From contig NZ_JACHJN010000008.1 of the NCBI RefSeq assembly GCF_014203665.1, positions 248,001 to 312,000 on the forward strand: DNA of 64,000 nt. Direction: 5' to 3'. The notes under the pieces are model-generated. The model had not been told where the DNA came from, made no database searches, and worked only from the letters and a program-made list of their open reading frames with translations. The stretch's first letter is position 1, and the number at the start of each line of letters is the position of its first letter. The position numbers and the translations under genes are program-made. Of the stretch, positions 32,955 to 42,200 are shown piece after piece. The stretch comes from Saccharothrix tamanrassetensis (GTDB taxonomy: Bacteria; Actinomycetota; Actinomycetes; Mycobacteriales; Pseudonocardiaceae).

Positions 32955-33320
32955 CGGCAGCGCCCTCGGCCGAGGGCGACCGCCGCTGACCACGATGACC
33001 TCGCGGCCGTCCCGTCCGCGAGGTCATCGCTCCATCGGGCAACACCGGGCGGTGGCCATCCGCCCGGACGAACTCGCGGTGCGCCACCGGGCCGCCCTCC
33101 ACATCACCGCCCCGACAGCCGGCTGCGCCACACCCGGACCCACGACCCGAGTCGGATCCGCCCGGACGTGCCCGCGGCGCCGCGTCCGGTCCACCGCGCG
33201 GTGGGCTCGGCGCACCGGCGTCGCCGCTTCTTCGTCCGAGTGGTCGCCTACCGGTCGCCCCGTCACTCACTACGGTCGGAACGGGATCTCTGGTGCGCGA
33301 CGACGGGACGGGAAATCGCG
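32955..33320. other. Intergenic region after melC2
   Basis: A 366-bp stretch holding the melC terminator (32993-33029) and the promoter region of the DUF5937-like regulator. I see no gene in it. Confidence 0.5.
32993..33029 (+). terminator. Terminator of the tyrosinase operon
   Basis: A perfect 14-bp stem CGATGACCTCGCGG (32993-33006) with its complement at 33016-33029 and a 9-base loop, starting 38 bases after the melC2 stop. Confidence 0.85.
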
Positions 33321-34277
33321 GTGATCACGGTGGAGCTGGGCGGTGACGCGCTGGCGTCGGTGCGGTTCGCGTTGTCGCCGTTGATGGAAATCGGCACGGT
33401 GCTCAACCAAGGCCGCGGGCCCGCGCGTCACCGCGAGGGCTGGCTGGCCTCGGCGCAGGACACGATGGCGCGGCGGCGACTGGTGCTGATGGCGTGCTTC
33501 ATGAGCCAGTACCACGGCTACGTGCCGGACTTCCTCAACCCGGAGCCCGCCGCCTACGACCCGGACCTGCACGGCGAGCTGCACGCGGTCGCGTCCACGC
33601 CGGCCGAGCGGGTGGCCGCCGAGATGGCGGGCTGGGTGGAGCGGATCCGCCGGGCGGGGCCGCGTGCCGAGGCGCGGGCGCGTCCGGTGCTCGACGCACT
33701 GCACCGGGGTGAGGACTTCTTCGCGGCTGCGGTGGCCGACGAGCTGGCGCAGTACTGGCGGCACGGGTTCGCCCGGCGGTGGCCGGGCGTCCAGCGCCGG
33801 TTGGACGCCGACATCGAACGCCGCTCGCGCGCCGCGGGCCGGGACGGGCTGGGCACGGTGCTGCGGCGGCTGCACCCGGACATCCTCTGGGCGGACCAGC
33901 GGCTGCGCATCAGGTCTCGCAACGAGGGCACGATCCACGAGTCCCGCGGTCTGGTGCTGATGCCCTCGACCTACGCGTGGCACGCGGGCGTGGGCGTCGA
34001 CCCGCTGGGCGTGCGCACCGTGCACGTCGTCTACCCGGCGATGGCCGTGCCCGCGTCCGCGCCGGCGCTCGGCGACGTCCTGGGGCACACCCGCGCCGCG
34101 CTGCTCGGCGACCTCGACGTGCCGCGCACGACCACGGATCTGGCGCGCCGGCACCACTTGAGCCCGTCCACCGTGTCCTACCACCTGGGCAGGCTGTCGA
34201 AGGCCGGTCTCGTGGACCGGGAGCGCGCAGGTCAGCGCGTCAGGTACCGGCGGAGCCTTTCGAACGTGGTCGAATGA
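33321..34277 (+). CDS. ArsR-like HTH transcriptional regulator (DUF5937-type N-terminus)
   Basis: A 318-residue regulator. The C-terminal winged helix is clear: TTTDLARRHHLSPSTVSYHLGRLSKAGLVDRERAGQRVRYRRS, an ArsR-type DNA-binding domain. The long N-terminal part (VELGGDALASVRFALSPLMEIGTVLNQ) is of the DUF5937 type often found ahead of such domains in actinobacteria. The GTG at 33321 is chosen because it begins the conserved VITVELGGDALASVRFA; longer versions would add low-complexity arginine-rich sequence. Its target is unknown; the MelC1-like gene downstream (66 bp) is a candidate. Confidence 0.8.
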   Translation: MITVELGGDALASVRFALSPLMEIGTVLNQGRGPARHREGWLASAQDTMARRRLVLMACFMSQYHGYVPDFLNPEPAAYDPDLHGELHAVASTPAERVAAEMAGWVERIRRAGPRAEARARPVLDALHRGEDFFAAAVADELAQYWRHGFARRWPGVQRRLDADIERRSRAAGRDGLGTVLRRLHPDILWADQRLRIRSRNEGTIHESRGLVLMPSTYAWHAGVGVDPLGVRTVHVVYPAMAVPASAPALGDVLGHTRAALLGDLDVPRTTTDLARRHHLSPSTVSYHLGRLSKAGLVDRERAGQRVRYRRSLSNVVE

Positions 34278-34342
34278 TCTTCACACCTCCCGCGCGGTGC
34301 TGGAAGCTGGTCTCATCCGTCCCCCTGTCGGAAGGAGATCTC

Positions 34343-34699
34343 GTGTACAAGACGATCACCGCGGTCGCGCTGACCTTCGCCGCCGCGGTCGCGGTACCCG
34401 CCACCGCGACCGCGACCACGGGTGCCGACGCGCGACTGTGCAAGCCGGCCGTGCACACCGAGCAGTACCAGGAGAAGGTGATCCGCATCGCCGAGCGTTG
34501 CCAGACCACCCCGGGCTGGGTACGGCGTTCGGTGTTCATCAACGGCCGTGAGCTGGGCGTCATGAAGCTGGCCACCGAGGAGCCGAGCTACATCAGCGTC
34601 GTCAACTCCTACGAGGAGATGCCGACGCTGCTGGTCACCGCCCGCCGCGCGGTCGAGACCCTCGGCCCGGACAACGAACTGGAGCCGTTCGAGCCGTGA
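34343..34699 (+). CDS. MelC1-like secreted protein lacking the conserved histidines
   Basis: A 118-residue protein with a Sec-type signal peptide (TITAVALTFAAAVAVPATATA) instead of a Tat signal. The C-terminal half aligns with tyrosinase cofactor MelC1 (FINGRELGVMKLATEEPSYISVVNSYEEM...ARRAVETLG). However, the two histidines of the family are replaced (LHVM becomes LGVM, VNHYE becomes VNSYE), and two cysteines (C34 and C53 region) are gained. GGAGATC precedes the GTG start. It is encoded 1.4 kb from the true melC operon. It is probably not a copper chaperone; a structural or inhibitory relative is possible. Confidence 0.75.
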   Translation: MYKTITAVALTFAAAVAVPATATATTGADARLCKPAVHTEQYQEKVIRIAERCQTTPGWVRRSVFINGRELGVMKLATEEPSYISVVNSYEEMPTLLVTARRAVETLGPDNELEPFEP

Positions 34700-34817
34700 C
34701 CGGCGGACCGGGCGCTGTCCGGCCGTCGCGCCGCGTGCGGATGACGGGCAGCGCCCGGCTGTCCGAGACCTCTTGCCCGGTGCGGACAGGCGCCGGCTCG
34801 TCGTAGCGGACCGCAGG

Positions 34818-34858
34818 TGGTTCGTGCCCGATCGGAACCTCCGATCGGGCACGAACCA
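34818..34858. terminator. Bidirectional terminator, 18-bp perfect stem
   Basis: The arms 34818-34835 (TGGTTCGTGCCCGATCGG) and 34841-34858 are perfectly complementary with a 5-base loop AACCT, between the convergent MelC1-like and lipoprotein genes. Confidence 0.9.
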
Positions 34859-34955
34859 TGTGGCTCCCTTGACCGGCATGGCCTGTGCTTCCGGCGACTG
34901 ACGGGCACCTGGTGGTGCGGTCCACACGGCGGGCGTGTGCAGCGTCGCGGGCGGG

Positions 34956-35438
34956 TCAGCCTTCGGGGTCTTCCTTCGTCAGCCACCGGCCGCTCTCGTA
35001 CCGCCAGGAGAAGTCGTCGTCGCCGTTGAGCGGGCCGTCGAGCTTCTGCGACAACCTCACCACGGCCGACTGCCCGCCGTCGGCGCGGTCGTTCACCTTC
35101 ACCTCGGCGATCTGCACGTCGGCGTAGCTCTTCCGCGCCGACTCGCTCATCCGGTCCCGGATGCCGGCGAACGCGGCCGGACAGGTGCCGTCACCGAGCT
35201 TCGCGCCGAACTCGCGGGCCTTGGCGGCCGTGAGCAGGCCGCACGCGACCGTGCTGTTGCCCGAGGACCAAGCGTCCAGGTAGGCGCGCGCGGCCTCTCG
35301 TGCACCGGCTTCACCGGTGGCGGTCCCGATCGACCCGAGGTCGCCGTCCTGGTCCAACCCCGGCCGGTCGCTCGCACCGCAGCCGCCCAGCAGCGCGCAG
35401 ACCAGCGCGCCGGCGGTGAGTAACCAGGTCCTCCCCAC
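34956..35438 (-). CDS. Putative lipoprotein, unknown function
   Basis: A 160-residue exported protein. The signal peptide ends in a lipobox (CALLGGC), so the mature protein should be lipid-anchored. The GTG start (35436-35438) has GGAGGGA at the right distance; an upstream in-frame ATG lacks a ribosome site. The mature part contains ARAYLDAWSSGNSTVACGLLT, reminiscent of the NTF2-like fold of actinobacterial lipoproteins, and ends in DFSWRYESGRWLTKEDPEG. No function is assigned. Confidence 0.7.
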   Translation of the reverse strand: MGRTWLLTAGALVCALLGGCGASDRPGLDQDGDLGSIGTATGEAGAREAARAYLDAWSSGNSTVACGLLTAAKAREFGAKLGDGTCPAAFAGIRDRMSESARKSYADVQIAEVKVNDRADGGQSAVVRLSQKLDGPLNGDDDFSWRYESGRWLTKEDPEG

Positions 35439-35702
35439 GACAGGTCTCCCTCCGTCGACGATCATCGTGCTGCGGGAAGACCATAGCGGCCCGCGGTCCG
35501 TCGAACGCCACATCACCGGGTCACCGACGGATTGTGAGCAGTTCACGGTTTCGGCGATCGGGCTCGGCTCCGCGCAACGAGCGGTTCGCGGTGGCACGGG
35601 TGCCGCTGCGGGCCGCTGAGCCGGGCCGGCCCGCGCCGGGTGTGACGGCGTCGCGAACCGGGCATTCGGACATCGGCAATCCGACTCCCCGAGGAGAATC
35701 AG

Positions 35703-36104
35703 GTGTCACCAAGTCGATTAACGCGAGTCCTCGCGGCACTCGTCGGTCTCGCGGCGCTGCTCGTCGCCCCGGCCGGCGCCGGAGCGACCACGTCCGACCG
35801 GAACATCCCGCTCGTCCAGGTCCGGTACAACCCTGGCGACCAAGACCCCGCGAGCGGTCCGAATTCCTTCGTGATCACCGTGTCGAAGTGTCCGCCCACC
35901 TGGTATGTCGAGTACCAGTGGGCATCGAAATCGGGACGTGTCAACGGCAAGTGCGGCGGGACGACGATCACCTCCCTCGCACCGCTGGGCGATACCGCGC
36001 ATCCGCTCCGGTGGCGGACGTGCAGCTTCATGATGTGGAAGAAGCCACCGCTTCCCTATGTCCGTTGCGGTGACTACAAAGACGATGTCGTGCGCACCGG
36101 TTGA
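35703..36104 (+). CDS. Small secreted cysteine-containing protein, unknown function
   Basis: A 133-residue protein with a clear signal peptide (LTRVLAALVGLAALLVAPAGAGA). The mature part has four cysteines (in SKCPP, GKCGG, RTCSF and VRCGD), enough for two disulfides. A purine-rich GAGGAGAATCAG precedes the GTG. The family is not recognised. A terminator hairpin follows directly. Confidence 0.65.
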   Translation: MSPSRLTRVLAALVGLAALLVAPAGAGATTSDRNIPLVQVRYNPGDQDPASGPNSFVITVSKCPPTWYVEYQWASKSGRVNGKCGGTTITSLAPLGDTAHPLRWRTCSFMMWKKPPLPYVRCGDYKDDVVRTG

Positions 36105-36554
36105 TCCACCTGGCCGTGGACGGGTGGGTCGCACGACCCGCCCGTCCACAACCCGTAGTCCGCAGGAGATGCCGGTCCCGTCGAGAGCCGTCAGGCGGCG
36201 AGTGCCCGGCTGTTTCGGCGGCGGTCGAAGGCTCGTCGATAGGGCAAACGGGTGTACCTGTCGCAACGGGTGCCTATATCTGGCAATAACGGCTGCGGTG
36301 CGGGTCGAAAATGGTCACGGTGCATATCCGCATCGCGGTGGAGTCCGCCGTCCGGCTTGTTAAATTAACATCGAAGGCGTCCCGGTCGGTCGCTGTGGGT
36401 CACGTGTTGCCTGGTCACGTCAATGATCTGATCATTTCGCCCGAGCGGTTCGAGATCCGCTCCGGTTGAACGGCAACGGGGCCATTCGCTAGCTTCCGAT
36501 ACACCCGACGTCCCCTGCAACGCGTCGGCGCCCTGCAATGAAAGGAAGAGCAAC
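36105..36554. promoter_or_regulatory. 450-bp region with terminator and palindromes upstream of the protease-like gene
   Basis: Non-coding. After the terminator (36116-36149) it carries two palindromes, TGTTAAATTAACA (36358-36370) and AATGATCTGATCATT (36422-36436). Between them is a direct repeat GGTCACGT at 36398-36405 and 36413-36420 (15-bp period). These lie 120-200 bp upstream of the secreted protease-like gene and look like regulator-binding sites. Confidence 0.5.
36116..36149 (+). terminator. Terminator hairpin with 16-bp stem
   Basis: GTGGACGGGTGGGTCG (36116-36131) pairs with 36134-36149 with a single G-U pair and a 2-base centre, starting 12 bases after the stop of the small secreted protein gene. 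Confidence 0.8.
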
Positions 36555-37088
36555 GTGAAGAAGTTGTTCTTGGCACTCGCCCTGCTCGCACTGGTGGTCA
36601 CCGTCCTCGTCGCCCCGAACTCCCACGGCTCGTTCGTCGTGGAAGGCCACGCGACCAGCGCTGTCGACGTCGCGGAAGCGCCCGCGGGTCTGCTGTCCGC
36701 CGCCCCTGCGGCGGGATGGCCCGTGCCGCGTGCGCGGACGTTCCGCATCCTCAGCTCCTGCTCCGCGTACGCGGCGGCCATCCGCACGGGTGCGCGAGCG
36801 TGGAACGGATTGACCGAGAGCGCCAGTGGCACCCCGGTGGAGTGCCGCAACGGCTACATCTCCGACTGCGGTGGCGGTACCCGGGTGGTCGGCTGCAACT
36901 GGGGGCAGGGTCAGCGGATCGCCCTCTACATGGGCGGTGTGGGCGACGACGCCCTGCTGGCCGCCCACGAGTTCGGCCACGACTGGTACGGCCACTCCAG
37001 CTACCGGTGCGCGGGCTGGGGCAGCCCGCAGGAAGTGATGGCGCCGAGCATCTGCAACTACGGTGCCGCCACTGCGATCGACAACTGA
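36555..37088 (+). CDS. Secreted snapalysin-like zinc metalloprotease (M7-type), putative
   Basis: A 177-residue preproprotein. The signal peptide (LFLALALLALVVTVLVAP) is followed by a short propeptide-like region. The mature part has a zinc site HEFGHDWYGHSS near residue 138, with the HExxH core and a nearby third histidine; six cysteines could form disulfides. Snapalysins (small Streptomyces proteases) have HExxH followed by G-x-x-D. Here the spacing differs (HEFGH-DWYG-H), so the third ligand needs confirmation. GGAAGAG precedes the GTG. A perfect terminator follows. Confidence 0.7.
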   Translation: MKKLFLALALLALVVTVLVAPNSHGSFVVEGHATSAVDVAEAPAGLLSAAPAAGWPVPRARTFRILSSCSAYAAAIRTGARAWNGLTESASGTPVECRNGYISDCGGGTRVVGCNWGQGQRIALYMGGVGDDALLAAHEFGHDWYGHSSYRCAGWGSPQEVMAPSICNYGAATAIDN

Positions 37089-37101
37089 TCCACGCCGACG
37101 A

Positions 37102-37135
37102 CACGGGGAGCGCCCGATGGCGGGCGCTCCCCGTG
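37102..37135 (+). terminator. Terminator, 15-bp perfect stem
   Basis: CACGGGGAGCGCCCG (37102-37116) pairs perfectly with 37121-37135 around an ATGG loop, 13 bases after the protease-like gene. Confidence 0.9.
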
Positions 37136-37218
37136 CACGACGAAGAGACGCAGGAGTCCGACTCCTACCTCGCCGGGCGTCGGCTTCCCGAGTACGTGGT
37201 GCCAGTGGCCGCCTCGTG

Positions 37219-37935
37219 TCACCTCGCAGCGTGTTCCGCCGGGTCGAGCCGCACGCAGCACTGACCCGCCGCGGGTGCGAGGCGGGCGGTCAGGCCGGTG
37301 GCGGCAAGGCCGTCGAGCAGACCGTCCAACAGGCAGAGGTTCATGCCGCACACGAGTTCGGTGTGCTGTCGGGCCAGTTCGTGGAAGGGGCAGTTGCCCA
37401 GCACGATCGAGGTGTCGGGCTCGGCGGCGCGAGGTTCGAAGCCGAAGCCCTCGAGTGCCTCGATCACGCCTTGCCGGCTGCCCTGGGCGGTCGGTGCGGC
37501 GGCTCGGGCCTTCTCGCCCAGGTCCCTGCCCACGACACGGGCGCGGCGGTGGAGCACGGTGCGCGGCGGTTCGCCGGAGGTCTCGACTTCGGAGAGGGCG
37601 TCGGCCAGCAGGAGCCCGACCAGTTCGTAGCGTCGGTCGGGCAGGGAGACCGCGATCTGTTCGGCGGAACGCCGGTACAGCTTCGACGGCCGCCCGGCGC
37701 CCGGACCGGTGCGGCCGGTGCGGCGTTCGTGGACGACCTCCAACAGCCCTTCGGAAACCAGCCGGTCGAGGTGGAACGCGGCCGTGGTGCGCGGTACGCC
37801 CACGGCCTCCGCGGCCTCGTCGCGGCTCACCGGCGCCTCGTGGCGCACCACGAAGTCGTACAGCCGGCGACGGGTCGGCTCGTCGAGCGCCGCGACGGCC
37901 GAGATGTGCGCCCGGGGCTGGCTGGCGTCACCCAT
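37219..37935 (-). CDS. Winged-helix regulator with conserved cysteines (SufR-like)
   Basis: A 238-residue regulator. The N-terminal DNA-binding domain is TRRRLYDFVVRHEAPVSRDEAAEAVGVPRTTAAFHLDRLVSEGLLEV. The C-terminal region has cysteines in NCPFHELARQHTELVCGMNLC and GQCCV, a pattern resembling SufR-type iron-sulfur regulators, so redox or metal sensing is likely. The ATG at 37933-37935 gives the family's usual start. It is divergent from the DoxX-like/folE pair with a 78-bp gap containing a good promoter, so it probably controls that pair and itself. Confidence 0.78.
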   Translation of the reverse strand: MGDASQPRAHISAVAALDEPTRRRLYDFVVRHEAPVSRDEAAEAVGVPRTTAAFHLDRLVSEGLLEVVHERRTGRTGPGAGRPSKLYRRSAEQIAVSLPDRRYELVGLLLADALSEVETSGEPPRTVLHRRARVVGRDLGEKARAAAPTAQGSRQGVIEALEGFGFEPRAAEPDTSIVLGNCPFHELARQHTELVCGMNLCLLDGLLDGLAATGLTARLAPAAGQCCVRLDPAEHAAR

Positions 37936-37953
37936 TTCTAAAACCCACTTCTG

Positions 37954-37983
37954 TTGACGAAATCTCGCGCTGGCTTCTAAGGT
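37954..37983 (+). promoter_or_regulatory. Putative housekeeping-type promoter of the doxX-like/folE operon
   Basis: TTGACG (37954-37959) and TAAGGT (37978-37983) are separated by 18 bp and lie 30 bp upstream of the ATG at 38014. TTCTA and TAGAA repeats around it may be operator half-sites for the divergent regulator. Confidence 0.55.
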
Positions 37984-38013
37984 TAGCCGAAGTTGTCTAT
38001 AGAAGGAGGAGTC

Positions 38014-38451
38014 ATGGCCACCGAGGTGTCCGGCGTCCAGCCGGCTGGTCAAGTGCTGCGGTCCGACCCCGCCTACCAGGCGTTCGTGCTCCTGCGAACC
38101 GTGTTCACGGTGGCACCGGTCCTGTTCGGGCTCGACAAGTTCGCCAACCTGCTCGTGGACTGGCCGACGTACCTGGCCCCGTGGATCGACGGGATCCTGC
38201 CGGGCACCGCGCAGCAGGCCATGTACGCCGTGGGTGTGGTGGAGATCGTCGCGGGCGTCGCGGTGGCGGTGGCGCCGCGCTTCGGCGGTCTGCTCGTCGC
38301 GGCCTGGCTGGCCGGGATCATCGTCGACCTGCTGACCATCCCGGCGTTCTACGACGTCGCGCTCCGCGACTTCGGCCTGTTCGTCGCCGCCGTCGCCCTG
38401 GCCCGGTTGGCGGCGCGGTACGCACCGCCGCGCGGTGGGCGGACGGCGTGA
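38014..38451 (+). CDS. DoxX-like membrane protein
   Basis: A 145-residue protein with four predicted membrane helices (VLLRTVFTVAPVLFGLDKFANLL, AMYAVGVVEIVAGVAVAVAP, GLLVAAWLAGIIVDLLTIP, DFGLFVAAVALARLAARY). This is the layout of DoxX/DUF4267-like proteins. GGAGGAG directly precedes the ATG. Its stop overlaps the GTG start of folE (GTGA), giving tight coupling. The function is unknown; some DoxX relatives take part in redox homeostasis. Confidence 0.7.
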   Translation: MATEVSGVQPAGQVLRSDPAYQAFVLLRTVFTVAPVLFGLDKFANLLVDWPTYLAPWIDGILPGTAQQAMYAVGVVEIVAGVAVAVAPRFGGLLVAAWLAGIIVDLLTIPAFYDVALRDFGLFVAAVALARLAARYAPPRGGRTA

Positions 38452-39089
38452 ACGGCCTCACGCGGCAGTCCACTCTCGACTTCCGGGCGCCCGCGGGTTC
38501 GCACCGACGGCTCAAGTCGATCCACGGGCGTGACGGGGTGGACCTGGAAGCGGCACAGCGGGCGGTGGTCGACCTGCTGACCGCGCTGGGCAAGGACCCG
38601 GTGTCCGAGCACCTGGCCGACACGCCCAGGCGGGTCGCCCACGCCTACGCCGAGATGCTCACCCCGCGCGACTTCGACCTGACGACGTTCCCCAACGAGG
38701 AGGGCTACGGCGAACTCGTGCTCGTCCGCGGCATCCCGGTGCAATCCCTGTGCGAACACCACCTGTTGCCGTTCCAGGGTGTCGCCCACGTGGGCTACCT
38801 GCCCGGGGAACGCATCCTGGGCCTGTCGAAGCTCGCCCGCGTGGTCGAGCTGTTCGCGCGTGACCTCCAGGTGCAGGAACGGCTGACCAAGCAGGTGGCG
38901 GACTGGCTGCTGGAACACCTGGCGCCCCGGGGTGTCGGCGTCGTCGTCGAGGCCGAGCACCTGTGCATGTCGTTGCGGGGCGTCCGGGCCGCCGGCTCCC
39001 GCACCGTCACCTCCGCCATGCTGGGAGTGCTGCGCGACGACGCCCGTACACGGCAGGAGTTCTTCGCCCTGACGGGTTTCCACCCGTGA
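38448..39089 (+). CDS. folE: GTP cyclohydrolase I
   Basis: A 213-residue enzyme converting GTP to 7,8-dihydroneopterin triphosphate, the entry to folate and other pteridines. Zinc ligands are visible in SLCEHHLLPF (Cys, His) and EHLCMSLRGVRAAGSRTVTSAMLG (Cys). The catalytic block VGYLPGERILGLSKLARVVELFA is intact. The GTG start overlaps the DoxX-like stop. The neighbours are not folate genes, so this may be a second, specialised copy dedicated to a conditionally needed pterin. Confidence 0.92.
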   Translation: MNGLTRQSTLDFRAPAGSHRRLKSIHGRDGVDLEAAQRAVVDLLTALGKDPVSEHLADTPRRVAHAYAEMLTPRDFDLTTFPNEEGYGELVLVRGIPVQSLCEHHLLPFQGVAHVGYLPGERILGLSKLARVVELFARDLQVQERLTKQVADWLLEHLAPRGVGVVVEAEHLCMSLRGVRAAGSRTVTSAMLGVLRDDARTRQEFFALTGFHP

Positions 39090-39278
39090 CCCGGCAAGGC
39101 GGAGTCGCTGTGGAACCGCTCCGCGTGCTTCGCCCCGCCTGACGCGGACACCCCGGTCACAGACCGCTGTTGATGACCGGAGTGTCCGTTTCAAGGGGAC
39201 GGTTCCGGCCGCAGTACCGGTGAGATGCTGTCGATACTGGTGAGGGGCCTGTCGATGGCCTGCGGCAAGATTGGCCGA

Positions 39279-42200
39279 ATGCGGATCGGGATGCTTGGGC
39301 CGTTCGAGGTCCACACGGACGACGGCGTTCTGACGGACGTGCCGGGTGCCCGGTTGCGCGCGTTGTTGATCGCCCTCGCGCTCGAACCCGGCCGGGTGGT
39401 CCAGAAGGCCACGCTGATCGACTGGATCTGGGGTGGGCACCCGCCGGCCGACGCGGCGAACGCCCTGCAGCGCTTGGCTTCCCGGCTGCGCCGGGCGCTG
39501 CGGGACGGGGCGGTCGACGGGCAGGCGGGCGGCTACCGGTTGGCGGTCGAACCCGACTCCGTCGACGCCGTCCGGTTCGAGCGCCTGGTGGGCCGGGCGC
39601 GCGGTGGCGAGGACCCGCAGCGGGTGGGGCTGCTGCGGGAGGCCCTCGGGCTGTGGCGCGGTGCGGCCATGCAGGACGTCGGTCTGCCGGACAGCGAGGC
39701 GTTCGACGCGGCGGTCACCCGGCTGGAGGGGCTGCGCCTGGCCGCGCTGGAGGATCGGTTCGAAGCCGAGGTCCGCCTCGGCCACGGTGCGGACCTCGTC
39801 ACGGAGCTGACCGACGCGGTGGGTGCGCACCCGGTGCGGGAGCGGCTCGTCGCCGCGCTGATGCGCGCCCTCGGCGCGGCCGGTCGCGGCACCGAGGCGC
39901 TGCTGGTGTACCAGCGTGCGCGGGAGGCCCTCGCCGACGCGCTGGGCGTCGACCCCTCGCCGGAGCTGTCCGCACTGCACGTCGCGCTGCTGCGGGGCGA
40001 GTTGGGGCGGCCGGAGGAGAGCCGGAAGACCAACCTGCGCGCCGAGCTGACCAGCTTCGTCGGCAAGGACGCCGACGTCGCCGCGGTCCGCGATCTCGTC
40101 ACCGGGCACCGGCTCACCACCCTGATCGGGCCGGGCGGGTCGGGGAAGACCAGGCTGGCCGCGGAAACCGCGCGCACGCTGCTCGGCGACCTGCCGGACG
40201 GGGCCTGGCTGGTGGAGCTCGCGCCCGTCGGCGCGGGCGGTGACGTGGCGCAGGCGACGCTCGTTGCGCTCGGCCGGCGGGACGGGCTGCTCGGCGGGGC
40301 ACCGGACGCGGAGCCGACGGACCGGGTGATCGCCGCGGTCCGCGAGCGGGAGGCGCTGCTGATCCTGGACAACTGCGAGCACGTGATCGAGTCGGCGGCG
40401 AAGTTCGCCCACCGGGTGCTCGGGGAGTGCGGGCGGCTGCGGATCCTCGCCACGAGCAGGGAACCGCTGGGCATCACCGGTGAGACGCTGTGGCAGGTGG
40501 CGCCGCTGGTCCTGCCCGCGGCGGACGCCGGCCCGGGCGAGATCGACTCCTCGCCGGCCGTCCGGCTGCTGCAGGACCGGGCCGGCGCGGTGCGCAAGGA
40601 CCTCGGCACCGACGCCCGGACGTTGTCGACCATGGCGCGCATCTGCCGGGCGCTGGACGGCATGCCGCTGGCGATCGAACTCGCCGCGGCCAGGTTGCGC
40701 ACCATGACCCTCGACCAGCTCGCCAACCGGCTCGACGACCGGTTCCGCCTGCTCACCGGCGGCAGCCGGACCGCGCTGCCGCGGCACCGGACGCTGCGCG
40801 CGGTGATCGACTGGAGCTGGGAACTGCTCACCGACGCCGAACGGGCGGTGTTGCGCAGGCTCTCGGTGTTCTCCGGCGGCGCGAGCCTGGAAGCGGCCGA
40901 GCGGGTCTGCGCGGGCGGTGCGGCCGAGGCCGGCCAGGTGCTCGAGTTGCTGACCGCGCTGACCGAGAAGTCACTCCTGGTCGTCACCGAGGGCGACCGG
41001 GCGCCGCGCTACCGGCTGCTCGGCACGATCAAGGAGTACGCCGGGGACCGGCTCGCGGAGGCGGGGGAGTCGGATTCGGCGCGCCATGCGCATCTCGCGT
41101 ACTTCACCGAACTCGTCGAAACCGCGGAGCCGCACCTCCGCCGCGCCGAGCAACTCGAATGGCTCGCCGCGCTGGAGGTCGAGCACGACAACATCGGTGC
41201 CGCGATGCGCGGTGCGCTCGCCGCCGGCGAGGCGCAGGGGGCGATGCGGCTCGCGGCGGCCGCGGGCTGGTTCTGGTGGCTCGGCGGGCACAAGGCCGAG
41301 GGCCACGAGCTGATCATGGCGGCCACCGCCACGCCCGGCGAGGTGGCCGACGAGATCCGGGCCACGGTGTACGTGTTCGTCGTGTCGTTCGTGACCTCCG
41401 GGCTGGGCGACCAGTACCAGGTGCGGGAGTGGATCCACGAAGCCCTCGAGATCAGCCGGCGCGTCCGCGGCGGCAACCCGGTGCTGGGGTTCATCGCCCC
41501 GCTGGCACGCCTGTTGGAAGGGCCGGACGCGGTGCTGACCGCGTACGAACCGCTGCTCACCGACCAGGACCCCTGGGTGCGCGCCCTCGCCAGGCTGCAA
41601 CTGGGCAAGGTGCGGATCATGCTCGGCCGGGGCGGGCGGGACGCGGACGCGTACCTCGAAGGGGCGCTCACCGAGTTCCGCGCGATCGGCGAACGGTGGG
41701 GGATGTCGTTCGCCCTGACCGAGCTGGCGGACCGGATCGCCGTGCGCGGCGAGTTCGCCGGTGCGTGCGAGCACTACGAACAGGCCATCGCGGTCCTCAC
41801 CGAGGTCGGCGCCATCGAGGACGTCGTGCGGCTGCGGTCGCGGCAGGCCCAGCTGTACTGGCTGTCCGGGGACGAGGAGTCGAGCGCGGCCGCCATGGCG
41901 GAGGCGCAGCGATCCGCGGGGCAGGTCGCCTGGCCGTTCGCGCTCGCGCAGCTGGCCATGGCTAAGGCGGAACTCGCGCGCTGGAGGGGTGACGTCGAGG
42001 AGGCCTCCCGCCAACTCGGCGTCGTGACGGCCGCGCTGGGCAGTGACGCCGAGCAGGCGAACTACCGCCCGTTGGTGCAGGACCTGCTCGGCTACCTCGC
42101 CGACGACCTCGACGAGGCCCGCGAACACCGCGTCGCGGCCTTGCGGGCGATGCCCGAGGCGGAGAACGCCCTCCTGGTCGCGCAGGTACTCGTCGGGATC

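Noticed and set aside
38349..40787. Long minus-strand frame opposite folE and the AfsR-like gene
   Set aside because: It is antisense to two well-supported genes and has no domain or ribosome-binding site; a codon-bias shadow.
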